From Micropterix aruncella (lineage: Eukaryota > Arthropoda > Insecta > Lepidoptera > Micropterigidae), in the NCBI GenBank assembly GCA_944548615.1, contig OX155980.1, positions 55,673,903 to 55,737,902 of the forward strand: a stretch of 64,000 nt of DNA, read 5' to 3'. A model generated the notes under the pieces. The model was given only the letters and a program-made list of their open reading frames with translations, ran no database searches and was not told where the DNA came from. Below, piece by piece: positions 1 through 10,503 of the stretch; position 1 is the stretch's first letter; each line of letters begins with the position of its first letter. The position numbers were made by a program, and so were the translations under genes.

Positions 1-646
1 ATTTTATTTTATCTGCATCCAAACTTTTCTCTGGTCGTAACGGTCTCCGTTCCATCGGGTTCAGAAGAGGGAGGAAGAGAGAGTGCACCCGTGGTCGCGC
101 GCCCACCTGTGCACTATAATATAGCCTGCGCACTTGACTGCTTCCGAACAGTGGACTCTGAGAAGACTAAAGAAGTCACTAGAATCTACAATGCAGTCGC
201 TGTGGCCGAACACGGCTAGAAGGATATATATACAACATATCAGTAGCTACCACAAATATTTATAAATATCTATAAATATTTATTATATATCTATAAATAC
301 CTATAAACATAAATAAATATCTGTATTTATATATCCACTATACGACCTATCTATATCTTTATTTATATCTATATACATATACACATACCATCGTCTAACT
401 CCTTCTTCCTAATCACTTCCAATTCCCTACCTCTCCCATCGGTTTTCTATATATTTTTTATATTTAATATGAACTTTGTTTATTTTATAATTAATTTTTA
501 AGTGTAATATGCTGAAATCCAAATGCGTAATAAACGATTATAGGCGTAATGTTTTTCTTTTTTTTCTACATTTATGCACACGTATGTATATTGTATGCGC
601 TGTATTTTTCCAGAAATAAAATAAAAAATAAATAAATAAAAAGAAA

Positions 647-1720
647 TTATATATGGACCTGTCCTTGAACTTGAACGTACCAGTGATGTTTGATGCTGAT
701 TTCAAGTTTTCCATCTTTCTGTTTCCAAAATGTCACTTTTCTTTTTCTTGTCGCTTCCGTTAACCAGATTCTATGCGCTGTAATGGGAAATTTGACTTCA
801 AAAATATAATCATCAGATATTCCATCTGGAGAAGCTCCCAAAAATGGAAATTTAGGGTCAATGAATAATCCACATTGCTGAATTTCCACTTTTTCTAGAC
901 ATATTTTTCATTCTAGTGCAGTTGTTTCATTTTCTTTTCCATGGCAAATTGATGCTACGTTGCTCAAATCCCATTTTCAGTCATGGATTTAACTAAATTG
1001 GCGCATTTTGTGTGTTGTTAACTATTGACAATTTTGCCAAAGTTAGACGCAGTTACCATTTTTCTTCGTAATTCCAACCACTCGCTGCTTTCACCTTGAA
1101 TAACCGTAAGTTTTTCAATTCGCAATCGATCATTTTTCTATTTTCCAATTCTTGAAATAACAGAGCTTTGCTTTTTTCGAATATTTCTGATGGAACATCG
1201 GGTTGGTTGCAATGTTCTCCATAATGCGAATTATTGTTTTTTTTTTTCAAAAAAACTTTCTGCTTTTATTTCTTTTATAAAGAATGGATTTACTTAAATG
1301 CCTCTGTCTTCTTTATTCCACTTTTGATATCCTGCCAGAGGGACTTTTGCCTATATATTTTTTATGTAATCTTGAGAGTGGCTGTTTTGTATTAAATGAT
1401 ATAACTGCCGCATTACATCGCGCTTGGTAAGACTGCTTTTGGATGTAATTTGTCCTCTTACCACCAATAAATTTTGCAATGATGCCGTTAAACCTTTCGA
1501 GAACATTACTATCTACATCATGAATTAGGCTTCTTGCATGTATTGCTACCTACGTTTTAAGTTATGTAACGTATTCTTTCCCAAATAATGTCACCCATCA
1601 AACAACTCATTGCATCCAGTGTTTCATTTTCCGACAAACAATTTTAAAAACTTCTACATTTATCATGGTTTCCAAATGCATCTATCGGGGCGTTCAAAAT
1701 GTCATTATACAGGCAATCAA
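647..1720 (-). pseudogene. YqaJ-nuclease / Mutator-like transposon protein, decayed (copy A)
   Basis: Read on the minus strand from about 1720 down to 647, several frames carry successive blocks of one protein family. Near 1500-1390 is a block reading LERFNGIIAKFIGGKR followed by YQARCNAAVISFNTK. An open stretch of 65 codons lies at 1250-1053, and a TASNFGK block at about 1040. At 889-647 is a YqaJ/lambda-exonuclease-type core with GLFIDPKFPFLGASPDG, EVKFP and a terminal QVQGQVHI. The SPDG aspartate, the E-x-K and the QVQGQ motif are the signature of the PD-(D/E)xK YqaJ fold. In insects such domains occur in multicopy proteins that also carry Mutator-like transposase segments. Several stops and frame changes separate the blocks, so this copy is dead. 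The C-terminal end is missing here because the window starts. Confidence 0.75.
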
Positions 1721-2052
1721 TTTTCTCATCAATTGAAAAGTTTTGACATTTATTATAAGCTACTGCTGATGTAATATTTCTTCGCATTTTTAGTTTTTTT
1801 TTTTCACAGACATTACAAGTTGAATAAAAGCTTTTAAAAAGTAGGTACCTACGTTTTGTTTTTTAAATTACAATTCTGCCTATCTGACGGTTTTCTATAT
1901 TAGAACGGTCAGAATCGTAGCCTAATAGTATATTATATTTATACATGGTGTATAGCTCTGTCATATGGCTCTAACCGACTCTAACGCAAATGTATTGGCA
2001 TTACTGTCCCCTTATATATGACACATTTTGACTCGCGGGAAGCAAGCTGAAG

Positions 2053-2131
2053 TGGCGCACTTGTTTTAAACTCGCATAAGATCACACCGGTCGTAGGTTC
2101 AAAACCTACCGATATGTATATTTTTTTTTTT
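2053..2131 (+). ncRNA. tRNA-like Pol III unit or tRNA-derived SINE head (copy A)
   Basis: An A-box-like TGGCGCACTTG at 2053-2063 is followed 33 bases later by a perfect B-box GGTTCAAAACC at 2096-2106, inside a T-arm-like stem (GTAGG...CCTAC). A run of 11 T at 2121-2131 would serve as a Pol III terminator. I cannot fold a clean acceptor stem, so a functional tRNA is unlikely. A tRNA pseudogene or SINE head fits better. Confidence 0.5.
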
Positions 2132-3224
2132 GTTTTTATACATAAAGAAACATTGTTATCAAATAAATGAACACTTTTTATTAAAAAAAAGTAATATTGT
2201 AAATTTAAAAAAAAAATAAATAAATATTAAATATTATTTTACTTATTATTGTTTCTATTTTTCAACATATGATTTATCATGTTTTTAAACCTCTTTCATT
2301 TACACGGTGAAATAGCCATCTAAAACCGATATTTTTTTACTTCACATCTCCGATCCATCGAAATGTCAATTTGGTAATAATAAGTCATGAAACAGAGCGT
2401 CGCGAACGCAACCGCATATGTCGGCCTTCGAAGCCGAAATGAACCACGTTTCTAAGAGCCAATAACATTCCATTATAAAAGGTTGGCTGTTATGCCATTT
2501 GAATCAGTAATTGATCCCCACATAAGAACCATATTGACCCAATGTCGCTTGCGGCATTTTGAATGCCAGCGCGTCGTCGCGAGAAGAGCGCGCTCATCTC
2601 ATTGTATGACAAAAATAATATAAACGGGCTCTGCAAAATATTATTTTTAAAATATCTGATATTTTATTTGAAAAAAATAATCGTCAGTACTACAAGTTTA
2701 TTGTACATAGTTTATGTAAAAAAAAACAAACTTGAAAAAAACACACAGTAATAAGTAATATTTAACAGTGAATATGGATGAAAGTTACACTTTTTATATA
2801 TTTTTTTTTAACAAGAAAAACTTATTTTTTTAAATTTATGCGAAAGCATTCCTCTTTACAACTATTGTTAAAATGCCGTAGTATTTTTTTTGAGTTTCTT
2901 GATCGTGCAGTTTAGTGTGAGGCACGTTTCAAAAAATGCTCTAAAATGAAAATTTCCTGTATAGCTCCCAGATTTAATTATTTTCCTCAATTTTCCAATA
3001 CTTAAAAAAAAATCTGAAATAGCTATCTACTTAAGAAAGGTACTGTGAGTTACGATAATTTTTTTTTGTTGGCTAACATCATCAGTTATTTCAGTATGAC
3101 TGTTCAAAAATTGCCAAAAAATGTAATTTTCGAAATTTACCTACATCGTCGCCTTAATACATTACTCCTGCAAGCGCATAGTCTCCTAATCAAACAACGC
3201 TCCGCAGAAACGCGAAATCTATGT

Positions 3225-3424
3225 NNNNNNNNNNNNNNNNNNNNNNNNNNNNNNNNNNNNNNNNNNNNNNNNNNNNNNNNNNNNNNNNNNNNNNNNNNNN
3301 NNNNNNNNNNNNNNNNNNNNNNNNNNNNNNNNNNNNNNNNNNNNNNNNNNNNNNNNNNNNNNNNNNNNNNNNNNNNNNNNNNNNNNNNNNNNNNNNNNNN
3401 NNNNNNNNNNNNNNNNNNNNNNNN
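3225..3424. other. Assembly gap of 200 N
   Basis: Exactly 200 N, a conventional placeholder length. It ends copy A of the duplication and precedes the unique block, so distances across it are not meaningful. Open frames spanning it are artefacts. Confidence 0.99.
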
Positions 3425-3742
3425 GGAACCGATTTCTTTCGTTTTATCGTGTCGTTTCTTTTATTTGCTTCTTTCAAAGTGTATTCAGGCTCCCTTAAAT
3501 CCATATTCCTTCATACTCCTGGATCGATAATTTCAGGTAATACACAGTCCATATAAAAACAAACAAGTTTTTTCCATGACATTTGTCCAAATCAAATCAT
3601 TCGTCTGTATATATTCGGTTTTGAGGAGATCGTTTTTACCAGACCAAAATGTAAATAGGCACACTTCCTTTCCAGTTATATGTATCGTTCCAGTTACAGT
3701 TTCTTTCCAGCACACTTTCTTTAAAGTTATCCACAATACCAC
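3425..3742 (-). pseudogene. C-terminal piece of a YqaJ-type transposon protein
   Basis: On the minus strand from 3742 the frame reads HITGKEVCLFTFWSGKN, then a stretch ending LYGLCIT before a stop. After a frame change come a YRSRSMKEYG block and an REPEYTLKEAN block. YqaJ-family proteins continue after the QVQGQ motif with an HITG-K-x-C-x-F-x-x-W-S segment and end with a DPR/REPxY block, so this matches the missing C-terminus of the relic at 6699-5626. At least one stop and one frame change are present. The plus-strand open frame at 3576-3992 is taken to be its shadow. Confidence 0.55.
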
Positions 3743-4159
3743 AGATAGTTCATACCTTGTTGAAAACTTACGTTTTTTCGTTCCTCAGCGATTAATTCGC
3801 AATTCACGCACGTTTGAGGTATCTCGTGCCAATACCAACTACGGGAAACATTCCATCGCTTATGGGCTGATATGCACGTACGACTCTTGTTTCTCCACCA
3901 TCGACATTTTCAACCTCAACCAACCGACGTTCGTTAAAGAATTATTCAAATCAATTGCACCTAACGAGCTTGTTAATACCTATAGTAATTAGTTATATAC
4001 TTTCTATACAACAAAATAAAATTCGAAATTTAAATTCTAAGTGTCAACATATTTTAAAATTTTCTCCCCTCTAAATAATAATTAAATAATAAATTTTAGT
4101 GATTATAGTGCAATTCTATAGTCTGGATTAACTCGCGGTTAACACGGGACGCGTCCCGA

Positions 4160-4583
4160 AGGATCTGATCGGTCTGAGCTGTTCACTTTAAATATTCGAC
4201 CAGCGTGTCTATGGAAAAGTCGACCATCGAAAACAAGCGAGCTGTAGTTACTGGCTGAAGGCAGATCGACTTTGCTGAAGATACATCGGAGGACTTACTG
4301 AAGGTGGTGGTGGATTTGATTGACCAGCCACCTTTCGAAGACTATATGCAAAGACTCTCAGAAGGAGGTTACCGCAAGGTATAAGGACGATCAATTGTGC
4401 GCTGGCAGCTTAGAAGGATTACGAGACTCTTGTGGAGGCGATAGTGGTGGACCTCTGCAAGTGGCGATAGCTGACAACCAATGCCTTTTCAACATAATCA
4501 CCGTTACCAGTATTGGAAAGAGCCCTTGCGGAAGTGCCAAGGGACCTGGCATATACACTGCCGTGAAGAGTCATGTGAAATAA
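4160..4583 (+). pseudogene. Trypsin-like (CLIP-type) serine protease, 3' half, broken
   Basis: Frame pieces in order give IRPACL (about 4176), RAVVTG followed by an in-frame TGA where a tryptophan is expected (4255), then DTSEDLLKVVVDLIDQ, then after a frame change DDQLCAG and CGGDSGGPL at about 4390-4455. The reading ends GIYTAVKSHVK and a stop at 4583. These are the conserved segments of arthropod chymotrypsin-fold proteases. GDSGGP holds the catalytic serine and the CLIP type acts in haemolymph cascades. The catalytic His and Asp segments are absent, and two frame changes plus one nonsense codon show the copy is dead. No introns interrupt the read part, which would suit a retrocopy, although these segments can share one exon in a genomic gene. 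Confidence 0.75.
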
Positions 4584-4915
4584 ATGGCGTTTTAGGAGTA
4601 TGTCTACCGGCGAAAAATTGTCCAAAAACTGAGGGGGATTTGCCAAAAGGGAAACTATCACAATTTTGTATAATGTCGGAACAAGAGACTGTATGCTGTA
4701 TTCAACACAGCCCCATGAGCAACAACACGAGATCATCAGAAAACCAGGATAAATCCAATAATGCATCTTCTATATCACCGCCTACTACAACAACTACCAA
4801 TAAGTCACCGGTCATCTCTACAATAGCTCCAGAAAAAACTCAAACATCACCACAAGCCATAACTACCAATTTCATAAATGACAGTGTGAAAAACGAACTA
4901 AATCCGAAAAAATAG
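4565..4915 (+). pseudogene. CLIP domain with Ser/Thr-rich linker, placed after the protease domain
   Basis: From about 4571 the frame encodes ESCEINGVLGVCLPAKNCPK, then a 20-residue gap, FC and VCC. This gives six cysteines in the order and spacing of an arthropod CLIP domain. A linker rich in S, T, P and N follows and the frame stops at 4915. In CLIP proteases this region precedes the catalytic domain. Here it follows it directly and overlaps its last codons in another frame, with no 3' UTR or promoter between. No start codon or signal peptide is visible. Possible explanations are a tandem-gene junction made by deletion, or a retrocopy of a permuted (back-spliced) RNA. Confidence 0.7.
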
Positions 4916-5625
4916 CTCTGCAATATTGAGTAAAAATTTAACAATGACAGTCATTGCTGCGTTAGCGATTAATTGATTTATTTTATTTTATCTGCATCCA
5001 AACTTTTCTCTGGTCGTAACGGTCTCCGTTCCATCGGGTTCAGAAGAGGGAGGAAGAGAGAGTGCACCCGTGGTCGCGCGCCCACCTGTGCACTATAATA
5101 TAGCCTGCGCACTTGACTGCTTCCGAACAGTGGACTCTGAGAAGACTAAAGAAGTCACTAGAATCTACAATGCAGTCGCTGTGGCCGAACACGGCTAGAA
5201 GGATATATATACAACATATCAGTAGCTACCACAAATATTTATAAATATCTATAAATATTTATTATATATCTATAAATACCTATAAACATAAATAAATATC
5301 TGTATTTATATATCCACTATACGACCTATCTATATCTTTATTTATATCTATATACATATACACATACCATCGTCTAACTCCTTCTTCCTAATCACTTCCA
5401 ATTCCCTACCTCTCCCATCGGTTTTCTATATATTTTTTATATTTAATATGAACTTTGTTTATTTTATAATTAATTTTTAAGTGTAATATGCTGAAATCCA
5501 AATGCGTAATAAACGATTATAGGCGTAATGTTTTTCTTTTTTTTCTACATTTATGCACACGTATGTATATTGTATGCGCTGTATTTTTCCAGAAATAAAA
5601 TAAAAAATAAATAAATAAAAAGAAA

Positions 5626-6699
5626 TTATATATGGACCTGTCCTTGAACTTGAACGTACCAGTGATGTTTGATGCTGATTTCAAGTTTTCCATCTTTCTG
5701 TTTCCAAAATGTCACTTTTCTTTTTCTTGTCGCTTCCGTTAACCAGATTCTATGCGCTGTAATGGGAAATTTGACTTCAAAAATATAATCATCAGATATT
5801 CCATCTGGAGAAGCTCCCAAAAATGGAAATTTAGGGTCAATGAATAATCCACATTGCTGAATTTCCACTTTTTCTAGACATATTTTTCATTCTAGTGCAG
5901 TTGTTTCATTTTCTTTTCCATGGCAAATTGATGCTACGTTGCTCAAATCCCATTTTCAGTCATGGATTTAACTAAATTGGCGCATTTTGTGTGTTGTTAA
6001 CTATTGACAATTTTGCCAAAGTTAGACGCAGTTACCATTTTTCTTCGTAATTCCAACCACTCGCTGCTTTCACCTTGAATAACCGTAAGTTTTTCAATTC
6101 GCAATCGATCATTTTTCTATTTTCCAATTCTTGAAATAACAGAGCTTTGCTTTTTTCGAATATTTCTGATGGAACATCGGGTTGGTTGCAATGTTCTCCA
6201 TAATGCGAATTATTGTTTTTTTTTTTCAAAAAAACTTTCTGCTTTTATTTCTTTTATAAAGAATGGATTTACTTAAATGCCTCTGTCTTCTTTATTCCAC
6301 TTTTGATATCCTGCCAGAGGGACTTTTGCCTATATATTTTTTATGTAATCTTGAGAGTGGCTGTTTTGTATTAAATGATATAACTGCCGCATTACATCGC
6401 GCTTGGTAAGACTGCTTTTGGATGTAATTTGTCCTCTTACCACCAATAAATTTTGCAATGATGCCGTTAAACCTTTCGAGAACATTACTATCTACATCAT
6501 GAATTAGGCTTCTTGCATGTATTGCTACCTACGTTTTAAGTTATGTAACGTATTCTTTCCCAAATAATGTCACCCATCAAACAACTCATTGCATCCAGTG
6601 TTTCATTTTCCGACAAACAATTTTAAAAACTTCTACATTTATCATGGTTTCCAAATGCATCTATCGGGGCGTTCAAAATGTCATTATACAGGCAATCAA
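5626..6699 (-). pseudogene. YqaJ-nuclease / Mutator-like transposon protein, decayed (copy B)
   Basis: Base-for-base equivalent of the relic at 647-1720. Read 5' to 3' on the minus strand it carries the LERFNG block (about 6480), an open stretch at 6229-6032, TASNFGK (about 6020), and the nuclease core GASPDG / EVKFP / QVQGQ at 5868-5626. The next piece expected in this family, an HITGK block, is found on the same strand at 3742-3425, about 1.9 kb further along. The serine protease relic therefore lies between two parts of this element, either in an intron or as a later insertion. Confidence 0.75.
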
Positions 6700-7031
6700 T
6701 TTTCTCATCAATTGAAAAGTTTTGACATTTATTATAAGCTACTGCTGATGTAATATTTCTTCGCATTTTTAGTTTTTTTTTTTCACAGACATTACAAGTT
6801 GAATAAAAGCTTTTAAAAAGTAGGTACCTACGTTTTGTTTTTTAAATTACAATTCTGCCTATCTGACGGTTTTCTATATTAGAACGGTCAGAATCGTAGC
6901 CTAATAGTATATTATATTTATACATGGTGTATAGCTCTGTCATATGGCTCTAACCGACTCTAACGCAAATGTATTGGCATTACTGTCCCCTTATATATGA
7001 CACATTTTGACTCGCGGGAAGCAAGCTGAAG

Positions 7032-7110
7032 TGGCGCACTTGTTTTAAACTCGCATAAGATCACACCGGTCGTAGGTTCAAAACCTACCGATATGTATAT
7101 TTTTTTTTTT
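7032..7110 (+). ncRNA. tRNA-like Pol III unit (copy B)
   Basis: Duplicate of the unit at 2053-2131, with the same A-box, perfect B-box and T run. It is counted separately only because the surrounding duplication may be real. Confidence 0.5.
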
Positions 7111-8141
7111 GTTTTTATACATAAAGAAACATTGTTATCAAATAAATGAACACTTTTTATTAAAAAAAAGTAATATTGTAAATTTAAAAAAAAAATAAAT
7201 AAATATTAAATATTATTTTACTTATTATTGTTTCTATTTTTCAACATATGATTTATCATGTTTTTAAACCTCTTTCATTTACACGGTGAAATAGCCATCT
7301 AAAACCGATATTTTTTTACTTCACATCTCCGATCCATCGAAATGTCAATTTGGTAATAATAAGTCATGAAACAGAGCGTCGCGAACGCAACCGCATATGT
7401 CGGCCTTCGAAGCCGAAATGAACCACGTTTCTAAGAGCCAATAACATTTCATTATAAAAGGTTGGCTGTTATGCCATTTGAATCAGTAATTGATCCCCAC
7501 ATAAGAACCATATTGACCCAATGTCGCTTGCGGCATTTTGAATGCCAGCGCGTCGTCGCGAGAAGAGCGCGCTCATCTCATTGTATGACAAAAATAATAT
7601 AAACGGGCTCTGCAAAATATTATTTTTAAAATATACTGATATTTTATTTGAAAAAAATAATCGTCAGTACTACAAGTTTATTGTACATAGTTTATGTAAA
7701 AAAAAACAAACTTGAAAAAAACACACAGTAATAAGTAATATTTAACAGTGAATATGGATGAAAGTTACACTTTTTATATATTTTTTTTTAACAAGAAAAA
7801 CTTATTTTTTTAAATTTATGCGAAAGCATTCCTCTTTACAACTATTGTTAAAATGCCGTAGTATTTTTTTTGAGTTTCTTGATCGTGCAGTTTAGTGTGA
7901 GGCACGTTTCAAAAAATGCTCTAAAATGAAAATTTCCTGTATAGCTCCCAGATTTAATTATTTTCCTCAATTTTCCAATACTTAAAAAAAAATCTGAAAT
8001 AGCTATCTACTTAAGAAAGGTACTGTGAGTTACGATAATTTTTTTTTGTTGGCTAACATCATCAGTTATTTCAGTATGACTGTTCAAAAATTGCCAAAAA
8101 ATGTAATTTTCGAAATTTACCTACATCGTCGCCTTAATACA

Positions 8142-8474
8142 TTACTCCTGCAAGCGCATAGTCTCCTAATCAAACAACGCTCCGCAGAAACGCGAAAATC
8201 TATGTATTTGTATTAGGATAATATATTTGGAGAGGAGTAATCTGACACATTTCAGACATGATCTGCCACCTAGGTGGTAGTAGCAATACTACCTACACAT
8301 TTAATAAATTACTCCTGCTAGCTCATAGTCTTCTAATCAAACAACGCTCCGCAGAGCGTTGCAGAAACGCGAAAATGTACGTATTTGTATTTGTATTAGG
8401 ATAATATATTTGGAGAGGAGTATCTAAAACATTTCAGACATGATCTGCCACCTAGGTGGTAGTAGCAATACTAC
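8142..8474. repeat. Two-copy tandem repeat, ~165-bp unit
   Basis: The unit ATTACTCCTGC...GGAGAGGAGTA...CCACCTAGGTGG...TAGTAGCAATACTAC occurs at about 8142-8293 and again at about 8308-8474. The second copy has a small internal duplication (CGCAGAGCGTTG). Each unit holds the palindrome CCACCTAGGTGG. The first unit is the end of the large duplication. Confidence 0.85.
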
Positions 8475-8479
8475 AATAA

Positions 8480-9120
8480 AATATGTACAAAATCTTGAAT
8501 TTTCATTGCAATTTATTATTATAAATATACTTAATTTAAGAGTAATAACACAAAAGAAAAAAACGTTTTTTTGTGAAATAAAATATTATTTGATTTGAAA
8601 CCACAACCTTTAGAAAAGCAATGACGAACGCGAAGGCGCCTGATACCCTGATACACGACAGCGCCACGGGAACTAGTCCAGCTCGTCTTTTTTTAATTTA
8701 TTCGCACGTAAGGCAATGCACACACAGGCTTTTCACCATACCCAATTAATGTTATAAAAACCAATATATGTTTTTAAATCATTTCATTTGAAATATTTGA
8801 GCTTCCACAAATGTTCACTAGCCACCGTCCACCTTCCGAGGTATGATGCTTTGACGAGGCCACCACGTTGTCCAAAGATCTACTGTTAATTTATTGAAAA
8901 TGTCCGCATCATTCATGTTGGCATTATCTTCAAAAAAAGGAATAACTCGTCTTTGTCAGGTCTTCTACAGCACTGACCTAAAATTCAAAATTAGTAATGA
9001 TTAAAGTTCACTATATTCTATGATTTTTTGATGATAATTTTAATTCCTACAATTTTGAGCACGTTTTATTGTTACTGTTGCATATGCAGACGTTTGTTGA
9101 AGTTTATAAAAAGTATATCC
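8480..9120. other. Non-coding, nothing recognised
   Basis: AT-rich DNA with no credible coding frame, RNA gene or repeat boundary that I can support. A short GC-richer patch lies at 8620-8690. Confidence 0.6.
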
Positions 9121-9224
9121 TTTAACTTATTATATGGTAGATCCGATCAGACCTCTCGCTGACTGACCGGAACGACCATTATTTCATCTCCGCTCGTTGC
9201 GGAGAGGGCGTGAGACTCCTTTGA

Positions 9225-9720
9225 TTAATAATTAGTGGACTGTACAATTACTCACGCCTTTGTTCTTCTTCGATATCCTGAGTCGAAACTGCGATTTTCC
9301 CTTGTAGATGACGATGATGGAGATTAGGAGAGCAGGTGAATGACGAAACCTTGCACTGAATTTTAATGTCTTTATTTGATTCAAGGTACACGTACACATC
9401 AATCTCGATACACGACTGAACACATTTCCAACATTATTGCCCAGAGTTAATATGAATGTCTATTTTATACGAGCTAAGACAGTTTTCCGATCGGCCACCT
9501 ATTTGCGGCGCTCTCAAAATCTTACTGACTGACTGACGAGTTCAGCGTCAAAATACAGCTGACCAACTCGTCTATGCCCCCTGGTCCGGGATTGGCTATA
9601 CTCGGCACCGGCTAGCAACAAAAAAATACATACCACGCCCCTTCGAAGACATGAGGGCGTGTGAAACTTAGGCTTAAATGTGTTTTCAGAAAATCTTAAT
9701 ATTTCAAATTCAAACATAAT
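9225..9720 (-). mobile_element. LTR-like promoter/polyadenylation block (possible solo LTR)
   Basis: On the minus strand this block runs from a GC-rich start (GGGCGTGGTATG, about 9640) through a TATA box (GTATAAAATA at 9470-9461) to an AATAAA signal (9376-9371), about 90 bases further. That spacing of TATA and AATAAA is typical of a retrotransposon LTR. It is adjacent to, but not part of, the BEL element LTR. No matching second copy is visible, so ends and family are unknown. Confidence 0.35.
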
Positions 9721-9738
9721 ATGCTAGGTTCTATCAAC

Positions 9739-10321
9739 TGTCTAAAATAACTATAAAGATAATATCAGCTACATATAACGAGCGAGAAACGTTTTAATTT
9801 AAATTGTACAGGCAAGTTTTAACATAGACTTATTCTAGCGTTAATTTTATTTATAAAATATGTTATATGAAGGGTCGGTCGCTTTCTCAAGTACTCGAGT
9901 GGGAGACACAATACCTTTATAGCGCTTCAATCGCATATTTTGGTTTTTGATTATGGCCCTTTTAAAGACCACCCCAGAGCACCTACCCCTCCGCTGCCGC
10001 CAATAATTTACGGCCCTTGTTTCTAGACGGACCTTTTTTTTTTTTTCCTTTTTCCAGGCGGACGAGACAGTTTACCAGCTGATGTATGGCTTCCTTGGTC
10101 TATTGTTATTATGCCACTGTTAGACCCTCGGCCGTCGTAATTTCTGAACCCTCATCCCTTTCTCAGAACCCCGGCCTTGCCCCATTCGAGTATGTAATAT
10201 ATTAACCATATTTTAATCTCGGGGTGGCCTCCACGCCGTTTGAAGTTTCTTTATTGGACGAATTATCTGGTATTTATTTAAAATCTGTAAAATTTATTTA
10301 TAGCACGACTGGCTTCCGACA
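9739..10321 (-). mobile_element. Probable 3' LTR of the BEL/Pao element
   Basis: Just beyond the integrase gene in its own direction, the minus strand begins TGTCGGAAGCC at 10321, has a TATA-like CTATAAATAAA shortly after, and ends GACA at 9739, giving TGTC...GACA termini. A purine-rich AAAAGGGGGGAAAATGGAGG lies at 10400-10381, about 60 bases before the proposed start. That is further than usual for a polypurine tract, so the LTR start could instead be near 10380. No second LTR is in the window to fix the borders. Confidence 0.5.
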
Positions 10322-10503
10322 GGTTAACCTATTTTTAACTTTATTTTTAATATCTAACTAATCGAGGAGTTTACGTAAATCCTCCATTTTCCCCCCTTTT
10401 GGCATCTTTGTTTGTCGATTCGATGCCAAAAGCTCCTTAAGATTATTTACATTACTATAAGTTGTTTTCCTTACTTATTCAATAATAACCTATTTTTACG
10501 TTC

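Larger units (their letters stand above)
1..3224. repeat. Direct duplication, copy A (broken by gap)
   Basis: This stretch recurs at 4980-8204 in the same orientation at an offset of 4979 bases (4980 after one single-base indel near 2655). On reading I found one substitution (about 2470, C versus T), that indel and one A-run difference just before the gap, so identity is above 99.8%. It starts with a short GC-richer block holding a TATA-like stretch near 113-125, then AT-rich DNA, a minus-strand transposon gene relic, a tRNA-like unit and AT-rich filler. Near identity over 3.2 kb, ending exactly in a run of N, fits redundant contig ends or unmerged haplotypes better than an old duplication. 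Confidence 0.93.
4980..8204. repeat. Direct duplication, copy B
   Basis: Second, uninterrupted copy of the segment at 1-3224. It continues past the point where copy A meets the gap, into a local tandem repeat at 8142-8474. The unique block 3425-4979 lies directly before it. If the same block lies upstream of base 1, the true unit is about 4.98 kb. Confidence 0.93.

Noticed and set aside
647..889. YqaJ domain as evidence for a phage or virus
   Set aside because: In insect genomes this domain is common in multicopy transposon-type proteins, and the flanking Mutator-like blocks fit that.
3576..3992. 138-codon plus-strand frame
   Set aside because: Opposite strand carries a recognisable YqaJ-family C-terminus, so this is probably a shadow.
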